Source: Methanocorpusculum sp. UBA424
GTDB taxonomy: Archaea; Halobacteriota; Methanomicrobia; Methanomicrobiales; Methanocorpusculaceae
NCBI GenBank assembly: GCA_002498375.1
Contig: DAHC01000008.1
Span: 85,375-134,651, forward strand
Reading direction: 5' to 3'
DNA: 49,277 bases
Shown here: positions 23,523 to 31,663 of the stretch, piece by piece
How the letters are laid out: the number at the start of each line of letters is the position of its first letter
Numbering within the stretch: position 1 is the stretch's first letter
Position numbers and translations under genes: made by a program
The notes under the pieces: model-generated
Seen by the model: only the letters and a program-made list of their open reading frames with translations
Databases searched by the model: none
What the model was told of the DNA's origin: nothing

Positions 23523-25214
23523 TCACCCGAGGATGATCAGGCTGGCAACATACACCGAGACATCTATCGGTTCAACGTAGATAAGGACATATTCTTCTTC
23601 GTTTTCGGGCGGAATTCCCCATAGACCATACATCCATCCTCCGCCCGCCTGAGCAAGAGAAATGACCTCGCGGGCGATCGACATGCCAAGCGAATTCGTC
23701 ATGCCCAACTGGTTAGTGCCCTCCAATTCCGGTTTCAGCGCATCAGCAAGGTCCGTTCCGTTTTCCGTGACGGCAAACGGGTACAAACCCTCGATCTGCA
23801 GTTCGCTGTCTGGATCCTTGATCATCTCGATCACCGACTCGATGCCTTCTTTCTTTGCCAGATACTGCATGTTTCTTACCTGATACGTCATATCCTCGTG
23901 TTCGGTCCATGAGAGGTAATGGTTCTGGGACAAGGGGTTTTCCTGCAAATATATGCCGGCTCCGATGAACCAGGTATCATCCACTGGCATCACATAGGAA
24001 AGTTTGAACTCCTGGGCATACTGATGATCCGGGTTTGCGGTCATATAATTCACACATCCCCCGCCCTGCTGTGCTCTGGCGATCATTCTCTGCAGGATCT
24101 TTACGCCGCTTGAGTCCTCCATCAACCACCGGTTGCTCCCTATGAGACCCGGCTGATACGGGAGGGCCAGTATCGTCCCATCCATGTCATAGGCAAAGAT
24201 ATACAGTTCCCCGTCGATGAACTCGCCGTTTTGATCGTTGAATGCATGTAAGGCCTCTTCTTTGGTATGGGTCTGGGCATACACATATGCCTTTTCAACA
24301 AAAGACTTCAGTTCCTCCGTTGTCGGGGTCGCCGTGGTTTCAGTTTCAGTCTTTGCCGGCACGTTATCGGTCAGAACGAGCCGCCATTCCATGCCGTATC
24401 CGGGATAGACGGTGTCCCAGACCACATTGGTCTGGGTAGAGTTTACCCATGTTGAGTCATAGAACAGATACGAACTGTTTCCAGACTCTTTTTTCAGGAT
24501 GAGTTCAACCGCATCTTTGAGCGTTTCACTGACATATAATTCATCGGTAATGAGGTTTCGTCCGATCTCATCTGTGTCTTTATCGTAAATCACCAGACCG
24601 TCGGGTTGGGCAACCCATATGGTGTAGCCGTATTCATTTCTGAGATATTCATTGATCCCTGAGAAAAGTGACCACGTATTGATCCCGACCCGCAGTGTTC
24701 CGTTATAGTTCCCTTGTGCATCGTACACCGCTGTGGTGAAGGTAAACCCGTTATCTCCGTGAAGTAACATTGAATATCCGGATACGATACACGCGGGTTC
24801 GGCAGCTTTGAGTTCCTCTGCGGTATAATGATTCGGTGCCTTGCCGACACCGATTTCTATGGATTTCCCCAGATTTTCGGTAGAGGCAATGAGCGTGTCA
24901 TTTTTATCGAACAGTCCTGCTTCGAACGAAAACGGGATGTCCCGTCTGAGTTTCAGAAGGGTAAGTTCAACGGCAGGATCATCGGTTGGTACACCGTCAA
25001 GTTCCCTCGCGGTCTTCCCCACTAAACAGCATGCCTGCTCCATATCTTTGGCGATCAGATAGGTCAGCGGATAAAGAGCCGCATCCATTGAATTGATTTG
25101 TTCGGCGGGCACTGGTTCCAGTTGTGTGGTGTTCTGTGCTGAAATGATACACCCTGAGGTAAAAATGAGAAGGAGCAGTATCCCAATAACACCGATACTT
25201 TTATGTCGTATCAT
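23523..25214 (-). CDS. Cache-domain-like lipoprotein (copy 2)
   Basis: A 563-residue paralog of the protein at 21235, with the same length and domain order. The lipobox is FTSGC (Cys22). Long blocks are identical or nearly so (VGKTARELDGVPTDDPAVEL; MEWRLVLTDNVPAKTETETT), with divergence at about residues 210-265 and in the last third. It is the first gene of the second lipoprotein/pilin-like pair. As in the other copies, no kinase, HAMP or methyl-accepting domain is present. Confidence 0.85.
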   Translation of the reverse strand: MIRHKSIGVIGILLLLIFTSGCIISAQNTTQLEPVPAEQINSMDAALYPLTYLIAKDMEQACCLVGKTARELDGVPTDDPAVELTLLKLRRDIPFSFEAGLFDKNDTLIASTENLGKSIEIGVGKAPNHYTAEELKAAEPACIVSGYSMLLHGDNGFTFTTAVYDAQGNYNGTLRVGINTWSLFSGINEYLRNEYGYTIWVAQPDGLVIYDKDTDEIGRNLITDELYVSETLKDAVELILKKESGNSSYLFYDSTWVNSTQTNVVWDTVYPGYGMEWRLVLTDNVPAKTETETTATPTTEELKSFVEKAYVYAQTHTKEEALHAFNDQNGEFIDGELYIFAYDMDGTILALPYQPGLIGSNRWLMEDSSGVKILQRMIARAQQGGGCVNYMTANPDHQYAQEFKLSYVMPVDDTWFIGAGIYLQENPLSQNHYLSWTEHEDMTYQVRNMQYLAKKEGIESVIEMIKDPDSELQIEGLYPFAVTENGTDLADALKPELEGTNQLGMTNSLGMSIAREVISLAQAGGGWMYGLWGIPPENEEEYVLIYVEPIDVSVYVASLIILG

Positions 25215-25286
25215 AGTCTCACCCGGATCATGTATGTGAACAATACGGGGGGAGATGTCTTATATCTACGCATCATCGCTGCCGTC

Positions 25287-26978
25287 TCACTCCAAGATCA
25301 TATAACTGGCAAAGTAGGTGTCGTTCCCTGCCGGTTCCACATAATCCAGAACAAACACCTCTTTTTGTTTTCCCGAGTCCCAGGCAAGCGTATACATCAG
25401 GCCGCCGCCTGACTTGCCCAGGGATATTCCTTCTCTGGCAAACGACATCCCGTAACTGTTAAGAGTTCCGAGCTGATTGGTCCCGACAATCGCCGGATTA
25501 TTTGCGAATGCAAGAATGGTGCCGTTTCCGGTAATCGCAAACGGATAGAGACCTTCACGCTGGAATGAACTGGTTGGATCCATGATCATTTCGGTAACGG
25601 CAGGGATACCTTCGACCGCTGCCAGATACCGCATGGTCCGAACCTGTTTGATGAGTTCGTTTCGTGTCTGCCAGTCAACGCTGACCGTATGGGAAATTGG
25701 AGCAGTATGTTCATACAGTCCTGCCCCGATGAACCACTGGTTGTCTATCGGGATAACATAGGAGAGCTTCAGTTCGGTTGAGTAACCCGCGCTCGGGTTT
25801 GGAGCCAGATAGAGAACATACCCTCCGCCCTGCTGTGCCCGGGCAATCATCCTCTGAACATATTTTACGCCGCTTGGATCTTCTGCGAACCAGGAATTTG
25901 TACCTATAAGAACTGGCTGATAGGGGAGCCCCAGTATCGTTCCGTCCGTTTCGAAGGCAAATATATACAACTCTCCGTCAATAAACTCCCCGTTTGGATC
26001 ATTGAATGCGGCAAGGGCTGCGGTTTTTCCCTTTGTCTGAGCATAGACATAGGCATTCATTACGAAGGCTTTCAATTCTTCCGGGGTTACTGATGGTTCG
26101 ATGAGTTCATGGCGGGGCGGAACATTATCGATGAGTATGACCCGCCATGTCGGTCCGTAGCCGGGTACAAGCGTACTCCAGACTGCGTTCGTCTGAGAGA
26201 TCTTGTGCCAGTCTATCGTATAGAAAATGTAGGACGTGTGTCCCGATTCGTTTTCAAGAATATCGTTGGCTGCCGCCATGAATGATGGTGTGTATGCCGC
26301 ATTAGGTTCCAAGAGATTCGATCCGATTTCATATGCATCTTCGTCATAGATCACGACTCCATTTTCCTGAGCGACCCAGACTGTGTACCCGTACGTCGTT
26401 CTCAGTTCCTCCGCAGGTCCGGAGAATAGATAGGTACCATCCAGAATTACCTGCAGAGTCCCGTCAAAATTACCTTCTGCATCATAAATCGGGGCGCTGA
26501 CTTTTATTCCCTGGTTCCCTGTCTGGAATTCAGTATGTGTAGATACGATGCACTGTGATCCGGCAGCTCTGAAATCTTCTTCGGTGTATTGATTCGTGAT
26601 GATTTCATCACCAACCTGCAATGAAGTATTCAGTTCCCCGGCAATGGCAGTAAGGATATTGTGCTCATCGATTCGCTCAACATCATAGGCCAGGGGGATC
26701 TCGCTTTTGAGTTTCAGTAATGCGAGATTGACCGCCTGGCCTTTTTTTGGCACGCCGTCGAGTTCTCTCGCCGCATTCCACACGGATGCGGTGATATCCT
26801 TCATCTGCTCATCGACGCTCTGCATATATGGGTAGAGGGCGGCGTCCATCTCGGCATAATATTCCTCGGAGACCGGTTCGAGTTTTGGGTCATCCTGCGT
26901 GGTTATGCATCCTGATGCAGCCAAAAAAAGAAGGAGTATGCCTATGATGACTATTGAAGAGAGAGTGATGTTTTTCAT
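25287..26978 (-). CDS. Cache-domain-like lipoprotein (copy 3, no paired small protein)
   Basis: A third 563-residue lipoprotein, clearly more diverged. The ATG at 26978 gives a proper signal helix with lipobox LAASGC (Cys24); the reading frame open further upstream lacks such a start. The shared plan includes ELDGVPKKGQAVNLALLKLK, YGPTWRVILIDNVP, ELKAFVMNAYVYAQTKGKTAAL, GELYIFAFETDG and WFIGAGLYE. Unlike copies 1 and 2 it is not followed by a small pilin-like gene; the next gene is lipoprotein copy 2, 72 bases away. Confidence 0.85.
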   Translation of the reverse strand: MKNITLSSIVIIGILLLFLAASGCITTQDDPKLEPVSEEYYAEMDAALYPYMQSVDEQMKDITASVWNAARELDGVPKKGQAVNLALLKLKSEIPLAYDVERIDEHNILTAIAGELNTSLQVGDEIITNQYTEEDFRAAGSQCIVSTHTEFQTGNQGIKVSAPIYDAEGNFDGTLQVILDGTYLFSGPAEELRTTYGYTVWVAQENGVVIYDEDAYEIGSNLLEPNAAYTPSFMAAANDILENESGHTSYIFYTIDWHKISQTNAVWSTLVPGYGPTWRVILIDNVPPRHELIEPSVTPEELKAFVMNAYVYAQTKGKTAALAAFNDPNGEFIDGELYIFAFETDGTILGLPYQPVLIGTNSWFAEDPSGVKYVQRMIARAQQGGGYVLYLAPNPSAGYSTELKLSYVIPIDNQWFIGAGLYEHTAPISHTVSVDWQTRNELIKQVRTMRYLAAVEGIPAVTEMIMDPTSSFQREGLYPFAITGNGTILAFANNPAIVGTNQLGTLNSYGMSFAREGISLGKSGGGLMYTLAWDSGKQKEVFVLDYVEPAGNDTYFASYMILE

Positions 26979-27099
26979 ACTTGCATCTTCTATCCTTTTA
27001 AGAACTATATGGGATAAGTAATTATACTTTTTGTTGGAGGAGTATTGGATGTATATCTCTCGCACATCAGAGATTTGATTGTAAGTCTATCAATATGTT

Positions 27100-27520
27100 T
27101 GGCTGAGGCCGGCTGCTTTCAGCGTCCAACTCGCACATCAACCATTCCAATTCACCCCTGTCCCGCCTCATCGCCCCGGATTTTTCCATACTTCCAGTCG
27201 CAAACCTTCGGTTTGCTCGCAAGGCAAAGCCTTGGTCGCAAATCAAAGATTTGCTCAGCTAAGACCGCCCCTTCGGGACGGTCCGCCTCCGCTGAGGGCG
27301 AGCCTTGCGGCTCACCCCGCACTCGAAAACCACCTTTTCCACTCCAAAAAACCACCCTGTCAAACCCCAAAACCATCCGTCTCCAGTCGCAAGCCTTCGG
27401 CTTGCTCCGCTGAGGGCGAGCCTTGCGGCTCACCCCGCACTCACAAACCACCATTTCGATTCCAAAAAACCACCCAGTCAAACCCCAAAACCGCCCGGCT
27501 TCCACTCGAAAACCGCCATT
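27100..27520. repeat. Array of modular hairpins and a 118-bp tandem duplication
   Basis: Short hairpins follow one another with different but self-complementary stems: GCAAACC/GGTTTGC (27200-27216), CAAGGC/GCCTTG (27220-27234), GCAAATC/GATTTGC (27238-27254), GAGCC/GGCTC (around 27300) and CAAGCC/GGCTTG (around 27390). Linkers such as CTCCGCTGAGG and TCAGCTAAG recur. A 38-bp block at 27287-27324 is repeated exactly at 27405-27442, part of a roughly 118-bp tandem duplication. Open frames here are low-complexity and I do not accept them as genes. Confidence 0.8.
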
Positions 27521-28126
27521 TCTATTCCATAATCACCCCCATGAATCAAAAACACCCCTTTTCCGACCCGATAAAACCACACCCCAAACAAAAAATACGC
27601 CGAATTCTGCCGATTTGGCTGGCAAAACCCAAAAACTATATAAAGGAATGCCCAGGCGCCTCCCTATTGATTTATATACTATGACATCACCAAATCGAAA
27701 ATACGCCGAATCCTGCCGATTTCTATTTTTACCCACGAAAAATCATCATCAAAAATCCATCAAAAATGGTTCCCGGGAGGTCAAAATGGAATCGAAACAC
27801 CTATTTGCGAGTGGAGGCGGGGACCTTTAGGTCCCTCAGCTGAGCAAATCTTTGATTTGCGAAAAATGATCGAAAATTGATCATGGGAGAGGGGTCTCAA
27901 AAACGATATCGGAAACCTTCAATCCAATTCGGAAAGGAGTTTGTTGGGTGTGGAAACCTGAGAAAAAACCAACCGCGAACCGCAAATCAGAGATTTGCTC
28001 TCCGACTCGGCTCTTCGACCCTCGCTTGACGGCTCACCCCGCCTTAGCTGAGATCGCCGGCTTCGAATCCAACCCGCAGTCGTAAGTCTATCAACGTGCT
28101 CAGCTCGAGAAAAAAACGTAATCAGG
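27521..28126. repeat. Gene-free region with further repeat modules
   Basis: The segment AATACGCCGAATYCTGCCGA occurs twice (near 27594 and 27700). Hairpins CAAATC/GATTTG appear near 27845 and 27982. Bases 27918-27979 carry the conserved head (CCAATTCGG, GGGTGTGGAAACCTGAG, CCAACCGCGAA) shared with 29455 and, inverted, with about 12970-13033. A TATA-like CTATATAAAG near 27638 could drive a transcript, but no convincing gene follows. Confidence 0.65.
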
Positions 28127-28558
28127 TCAGGTAAACCTGATCGTAGTCAACTTTAGAAGCTGCGTCCTGCCGTCTGAAAATACACCCCGAACGGCGATAT
28201 CCCTTACCCCCGTTACGCCGGCGCAGGCTTCGGTAAAACATACTTCTCCGGTTCCTGACTTGGGTGCCGTCTGCAGACAGACCGATTGTGGAAGCGAGAC
28301 CCCTTCGATCTCCAGCGAGATCATAGTAAGTTCAGCAACTCTGCGCCCTTCGTAGATCGTGACGATCACATCACTGCCGACCACAAATACATGCAGAAGT
28401 ACATCCGGATCCTCAAGCGATTTATCAAGCACGTATCCGGATCCGAAAAACACGATGGCGGCACAGGCCCCTACAATGATGAGAGATACAGTGCCCAGAC
28501 TAACTATCATGATCAGGCGTTTTTCTTTCTGACTCTGATTTTTATATTTTAGTGCCAT
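28127..28558 (-). CDS. Small pilin-like membrane protein (copy 3)
   Basis: A 143-residue relative of the proteins at 20812 and 23100. It has a basic N terminus (MALKYKNQSQKEKR), one membrane helix (about residues 16-45), DPDVLLHVFVVGSDVIVTIYEGRR and a terminal GVRGVFSDGRTQLL...IRFT. Two cysteines (VCLQTAP...VCFTEACAG) in the outer domain are absent from the other copies. It lies six bases downstream of a broken lipoprotein gene, so it appears to have lost its partner while staying intact. Confidence 0.72.
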   Translation of the reverse strand: MALKYKNQSQKEKRLIMIVSLGTVSLIIVGACAAIVFFGSGYVLDKSLEDPDVLLHVFVVGSDVIVTIYEGRRVAELTMISLEIEGVSLPQSVCLQTAPKSGTGEVCFTEACAGVTGVRDIAVRGVFSDGRTQLLKLTTIRFT

Positions 28559-28564
28559 TTCGCT

Positions 28565-28962
28565 TCACTCCAAACGCATCATACTGTCGTAGCAGGTTTC
28601 CTCATCTGCAGGTTCCCCATAAATGAGTACATACACCTCTTTTTCTCTGGCTGAGTCCCGCATAAGACTATACATCAGTCCCCCTCCTGACCTTGCCAGA
28701 GAGACGATCTCCCGTATGGGAGACATTCTGTAGGAGTTCGTGTATCAGTTCTCGTGAGATTACCTGCAGTGCGGTTTGTGAGGACGAATATTTCGTCGAG
28801 TTGTTTTTGATGGATTGGGGTGAAGTCGTCTAATGAATTCTGCACATCGGCTGCTTTATCATCGGAGACCGGTCCCATCTGTCGGGCCGCAATGCACCCG
28901 GTGATCAGAATAAGCGCCAGGATCAGACATAATGTGGTAATATGTATCGTTTTTCGTGTCAT
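28565..28962 (-). pseudogene. Internally deleted Cache-like lipoprotein
   Basis: The first 70 or so codons encode a lipoprotein start (lipobox LITGC, then residues like those after the lipobox in copies 1-3). The reading frame then jumps to sequence that, in another frame, encodes the family's last 56 residues (NSYRMSPIREIVSLARSGGG ... VLIYGEPADEETCYDS) and stops at 28565. About 440 codons are missing and the junction is out of frame. The order, lipoprotein remnant then intact pilin-like gene, matches pairs 1 and 2, which supports the reading as a fourth decayed pair. Confidence 0.82.
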
Positions 28963-28969
28963 TGTGTCG

Positions 28970-29454
28970 TGATCCTGGTCTAAACGTTTATTTTTTTACG
29001 TTTTCATGTATATAATATGTTGTCTATTTTAGTCTGGTTTAGTCCCTTATTTTAGGAGCATCAGGCTCTGTCGTTGTATCCATTTGAGCTGTAGTTTTCC
29101 ATTTCAGGCCGGATTTGTGCTGTTATTGTGTTGGAATGTCGTTGGTACGGGGAGCAAACCTTATACTCCAACGGGGAATTTCGGCAGGAATTCGCAATCT
29201 AATGGAAATGCTGAGGATCTACCGATAATTGGTACGATACTCATTAAAAATTCGTCAAAAACGAGTGACAAATTAGATTTGAGTTGTCTTGGGTGTCTGG
29301 TCACTGCGCGTTTTGGTTGGAAAACACATGTGTCGTTTTGGCATGTTGATGCCACGCATAGTCTGCCGGGTCGATAGATTTTTGGCGGCTGAAAAACAGC
29401 GATGCAGGTGATTATGGCCAAGCCTTGTTTGAATAGGATTTACGCGGGTTGGTC
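28970..29454. other. Gene-free AT-rich region
   Basis: Nearly 500 bases with no convincing gene. A 97-codon frame at 29084-29377 has no ribosome-binding site, no recognised motif and an opposite-strand frame of similar quality, so I leave it out. A promoter for the minus-strand remnant at 28962 may lie near 28990-29030. Confidence 0.4.
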
Positions 29455-29960
29455 CTCAATTCAATTCGGGAGGGGTATTGCTGGGTGTGGAAACCTGAGA
29501 AAAACCAACCGCGAATCGGCGCGAATCCGCCCTTCGGGCGAAGCGAATCGGATTTGCTGATCCTCACTCTCGCTCGTTGGGTCAAGTCGCAAACATTCTG
29601 TTTGCTCAGCTAAGATCGTCGGCTGCGCCGTCGATCCGCCTCCGCTAAGGTTGTCGACTTCGTCGCCAACCCGCTTGACCCAACGGCTCGTCCCTTCATC
29701 GGGACCGTTCGGGCAAATCCTGTCGCCGCCCCTGCGGCTCCCGATTGTAATTTCTCCCCCTCTTATTCATTAAAAAACTCCCTGAATATTTCCCTTAGGA
29801 GGCGCTGGGGCGCCGATAGGATTTGCCCGAACGGTCCCGATGAGGGATGAGCAAGACAGCGAAGCTGGATTGCGAAAGTGAGGAAAAGCAAATCCGATTC
29901 TGGGAGCAAGCCAAAGGCTTGCGGGATTCGCGCCGATTCGCGGTTGGTTTTTCTCTTGTG
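29455..29960. repeat. Large nested inverted repeat (about 0.5 kb palindromic element)
   Basis: Bases 29497-29528 and 29924-29955 are a perfect 32-bp inverted repeat. Bases 29696-29721 and 29818-29843 are a perfect 26-bp inverted repeat inside it. A third, imperfect pair lies between them (about 29545-29573 with 29872-29900). The element could therefore fold into one long cruciform. It also contains modular hairpins GCAAACA/TGTTTGC-like (near 29590) and GCAAGCC/GGCTTGC (29905-29921). No transposase or coding sequence is present. Confidence 0.8.
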
Positions 29961-30127
29961 TCAAAACGAATGCCGTACACGAACTCGAAGTACATCTCAT
30001 TAGTAAAGCAGTTTTTCTCGTTCAATATCACAACACCGCGTAACTCCTATTGAAAAAAACCCTGCCCTCACATAATCCCCCTCTATCCAACCATTTATCC
30101 CTGCGGGGATACGATATTTTCAATAAC

Positions 30128-31282
30128 ATGGCGCATGATCCCCGCCCTCTCATCTACCTGAACAATGCTGCCACCAGCTGGCCGAAACCTCCCGCAGTCA
30201 GTGAAGCGATCTCGCGATCCCTCTCTCTTCCGGTATTTGGATCCGGGCGAACCACGGGAACACAGGGAGAGGACTATAGTACGCAGGCAAGAGAAGAACT
30301 CTCTACGCTTTTTGGAGCCGGCGATCCGGAAAACATCATCTTCACCCACAATGCGACAGATTCCTTAAACCTCCTCATATCCGGGTTCCTTGCGGGTCAG
30401 AAACAGACCTGCGGTGTTCTCGCAACGGCGCTGGACCACAACTCGGTTCTCAGACCCCTCCACGAATATCAACGGATGGCCCGCATCGGGCTTTCTATTC
30501 TTCCCTTCGAACAAGGAATGATCAGCCCTGAATCGGTCGAAGATGCCATACAGAAGGACACCCGGCTCATGGTAATGACGCACGCCAGCAATGTTCTCGG
30601 CTCCGTCCAGAACATTACCGCGATCGGTGATATCCTCCATGACCACGGCATATATTTCATCGTGGACGGAGCACAGACTGCCGGCCATATTCCCATTGAT
30701 CTCCGTCACCTGCCGGTCGATGCCTTTGTATTCACCGGTCACAAAGCACTATTCGGTGTTCCCGGGACCGGAGGATTTTATGTGAGGGATCCATCGGCGA
30801 TCTCTCCGGTGAAATTCGGCGGGACAGGCACGAACTCCCAGTCGTTATTTCACCCTCGGGATATGCCGGAAAGGTTTGAAGCAGGAACACAAAACTATCC
30901 GGGCCTTGCCGCTCTCACCGCCGGCGTACGGTTCATCAAAGAAAAAGGGATCCCGGCGATCAGAGACAAAGCGGAACAACAGTCCGCATATATTATCCGG
31001 GAACTCAAAAAAGAGGAAAAGATCACCGTCTACCATGAAACCCCTCAAGTCCCGGTCATTGCTTTCAACATTCGCGGACTCCCAAACGATGATGCGGGAT
31101 TCATCCTTGCCAGAGCATATAATATCATTACCCGTACTGGTCTTCACTGCGCCCCGCTGGCACACAAGATCATAGATGACGGGCAGGGCTGCATCCGTAT
31201 GAGTCTTTCCTGTCTGACAACAGATGAAGAATGCCGTCTCGCAGTTGAGGCCGTAAGAGAGATCGCCCAAAATGCGGATTAA
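30128..31282 (+). CDS. Class V aminotransferase, cysteine desulfurase family
   Basis: A 384-residue PLP enzyme that probably releases sulfur (or selenium) from cysteine for cofactor or tRNA synthesis. It shows LNNAATSWPKP (residues 11-21), HNATDSLN (74-81), DGAQTAGH (180-187), the PLP lysine in TGHKALFG (Lys206) and the persulfide cysteine in TRTGLHCAPLAHK (Cys341). This pattern is that of the cysteine desulfurase-like branch with SGLHC-type motif. The ATG at 30128 gives the normal start; an in-frame TTG at 30050 would add 26 unrelated residues. It overlaps the next small gene. Confidence 0.92.
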   Translation: MAHDPRPLIYLNNAATSWPKPPAVSEAISRSLSLPVFGSGRTTGTQGEDYSTQAREELSTLFGAGDPENIIFTHNATDSLNLLISGFLAGQKQTCGVLATALDHNSVLRPLHEYQRMARIGLSILPFEQGMISPESVEDAIQKDTRLMVMTHASNVLGSVQNITAIGDILHDHGIYFIVDGAQTAGHIPIDLRHLPVDAFVFTGHKALFGVPGTGGFYVRDPSAISPVKFGGTGTNSQSLFHPRDMPERFEAGTQNYPGLAALTAGVRFIKEKGIPAIRDKAEQQSAYIIRELKKEEKITVYHETPQVPVIAFNIRGLPNDDAGFILARAYNIITRTGLHCAPLAHKIIDDGQGCIRMSLSCLTTDEECRLAVEAVREIAQNAD

Positions 31283-31640
31283 ACAGTCGATCCAGCATAA
31301 ATACTGTGCCGACGGCTCGTTCATGAAGGAGTTTCTCCTTGACTCTCCCTTAACGAAGGAATTTTTTCTCTATCTGGGAAACTTCGGGAGCATCGAACAG
31401 GTCCCTAACCTCGGCGGAGGATTTTACAAATTCGATAAACCCGACTGGTTTTCCATCAAGGGATTTGCCGGCGACACCACCGTTGAAGTGAGGTTCAAAA
31501 AAGAAACGATGGATATCACCGTTGATTTTCTGTATCTTCTCTTCTCCTCCTATCATGACGGCCCTGTCGACCTGACCGTCCTGAAGAAAAAAGAAACGTT
31601 CCGTGCAGCCCGGGTCAGCAAACATCTCTACGGGAAATGA
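31272..31640 (+). CDS. Unknown 122-residue protein coupled to the desulfurase gene
   Basis: I do not recognise this protein. It starts inside the last codons of the desulfurase gene, so translation is probably coupled. It has no signal peptide or membrane helix. The middle (GFYKFDKPDWFSIKGFAGDT, TVEVRFKKETMDITVDFLYLL) alternates as beta strands, and the C terminus is basic (RVSKHLYGK). A single Cys (Cys12) is present, too little to claim sulfur transfer. An ATG at 31323 would give a shorter 105-residue form. Confidence 0.75.
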   Translation: MRIKQSIQHKYCADGSFMKEFLLDSPLTKEFFLYLGNFGSIEQVPNLGGGFYKFDKPDWFSIKGFAGDTTVEVRFKKETMDITVDFLYLLFSSYHDGPVDLTVLKKKETFRAARVSKHLYGK

Positions 31641-31663
31641 GATGACCGTTTTTCCGCCGCCGG

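Noticed and set aside
27152..27830. Several open frames of 64-150 codons in the repeat region
   Set aside because: They are made of hairpin repeats and homopolymer-like CCAAAA stretches, several frames are open on both strands at once, and none has a ribosome-binding site or recognised motif.
29084..29377. 97-codon frame in the gap after the lipoprotein remnant
   Set aside because: No ribosome-binding site, no motif and an equally long frame on the other strand.
19382..29960. Possible CRISPR array
   Set aside because: The repeats are palindromic modules with changing stem sequence and no constant-length spacers, and there are no cas genes in the window.
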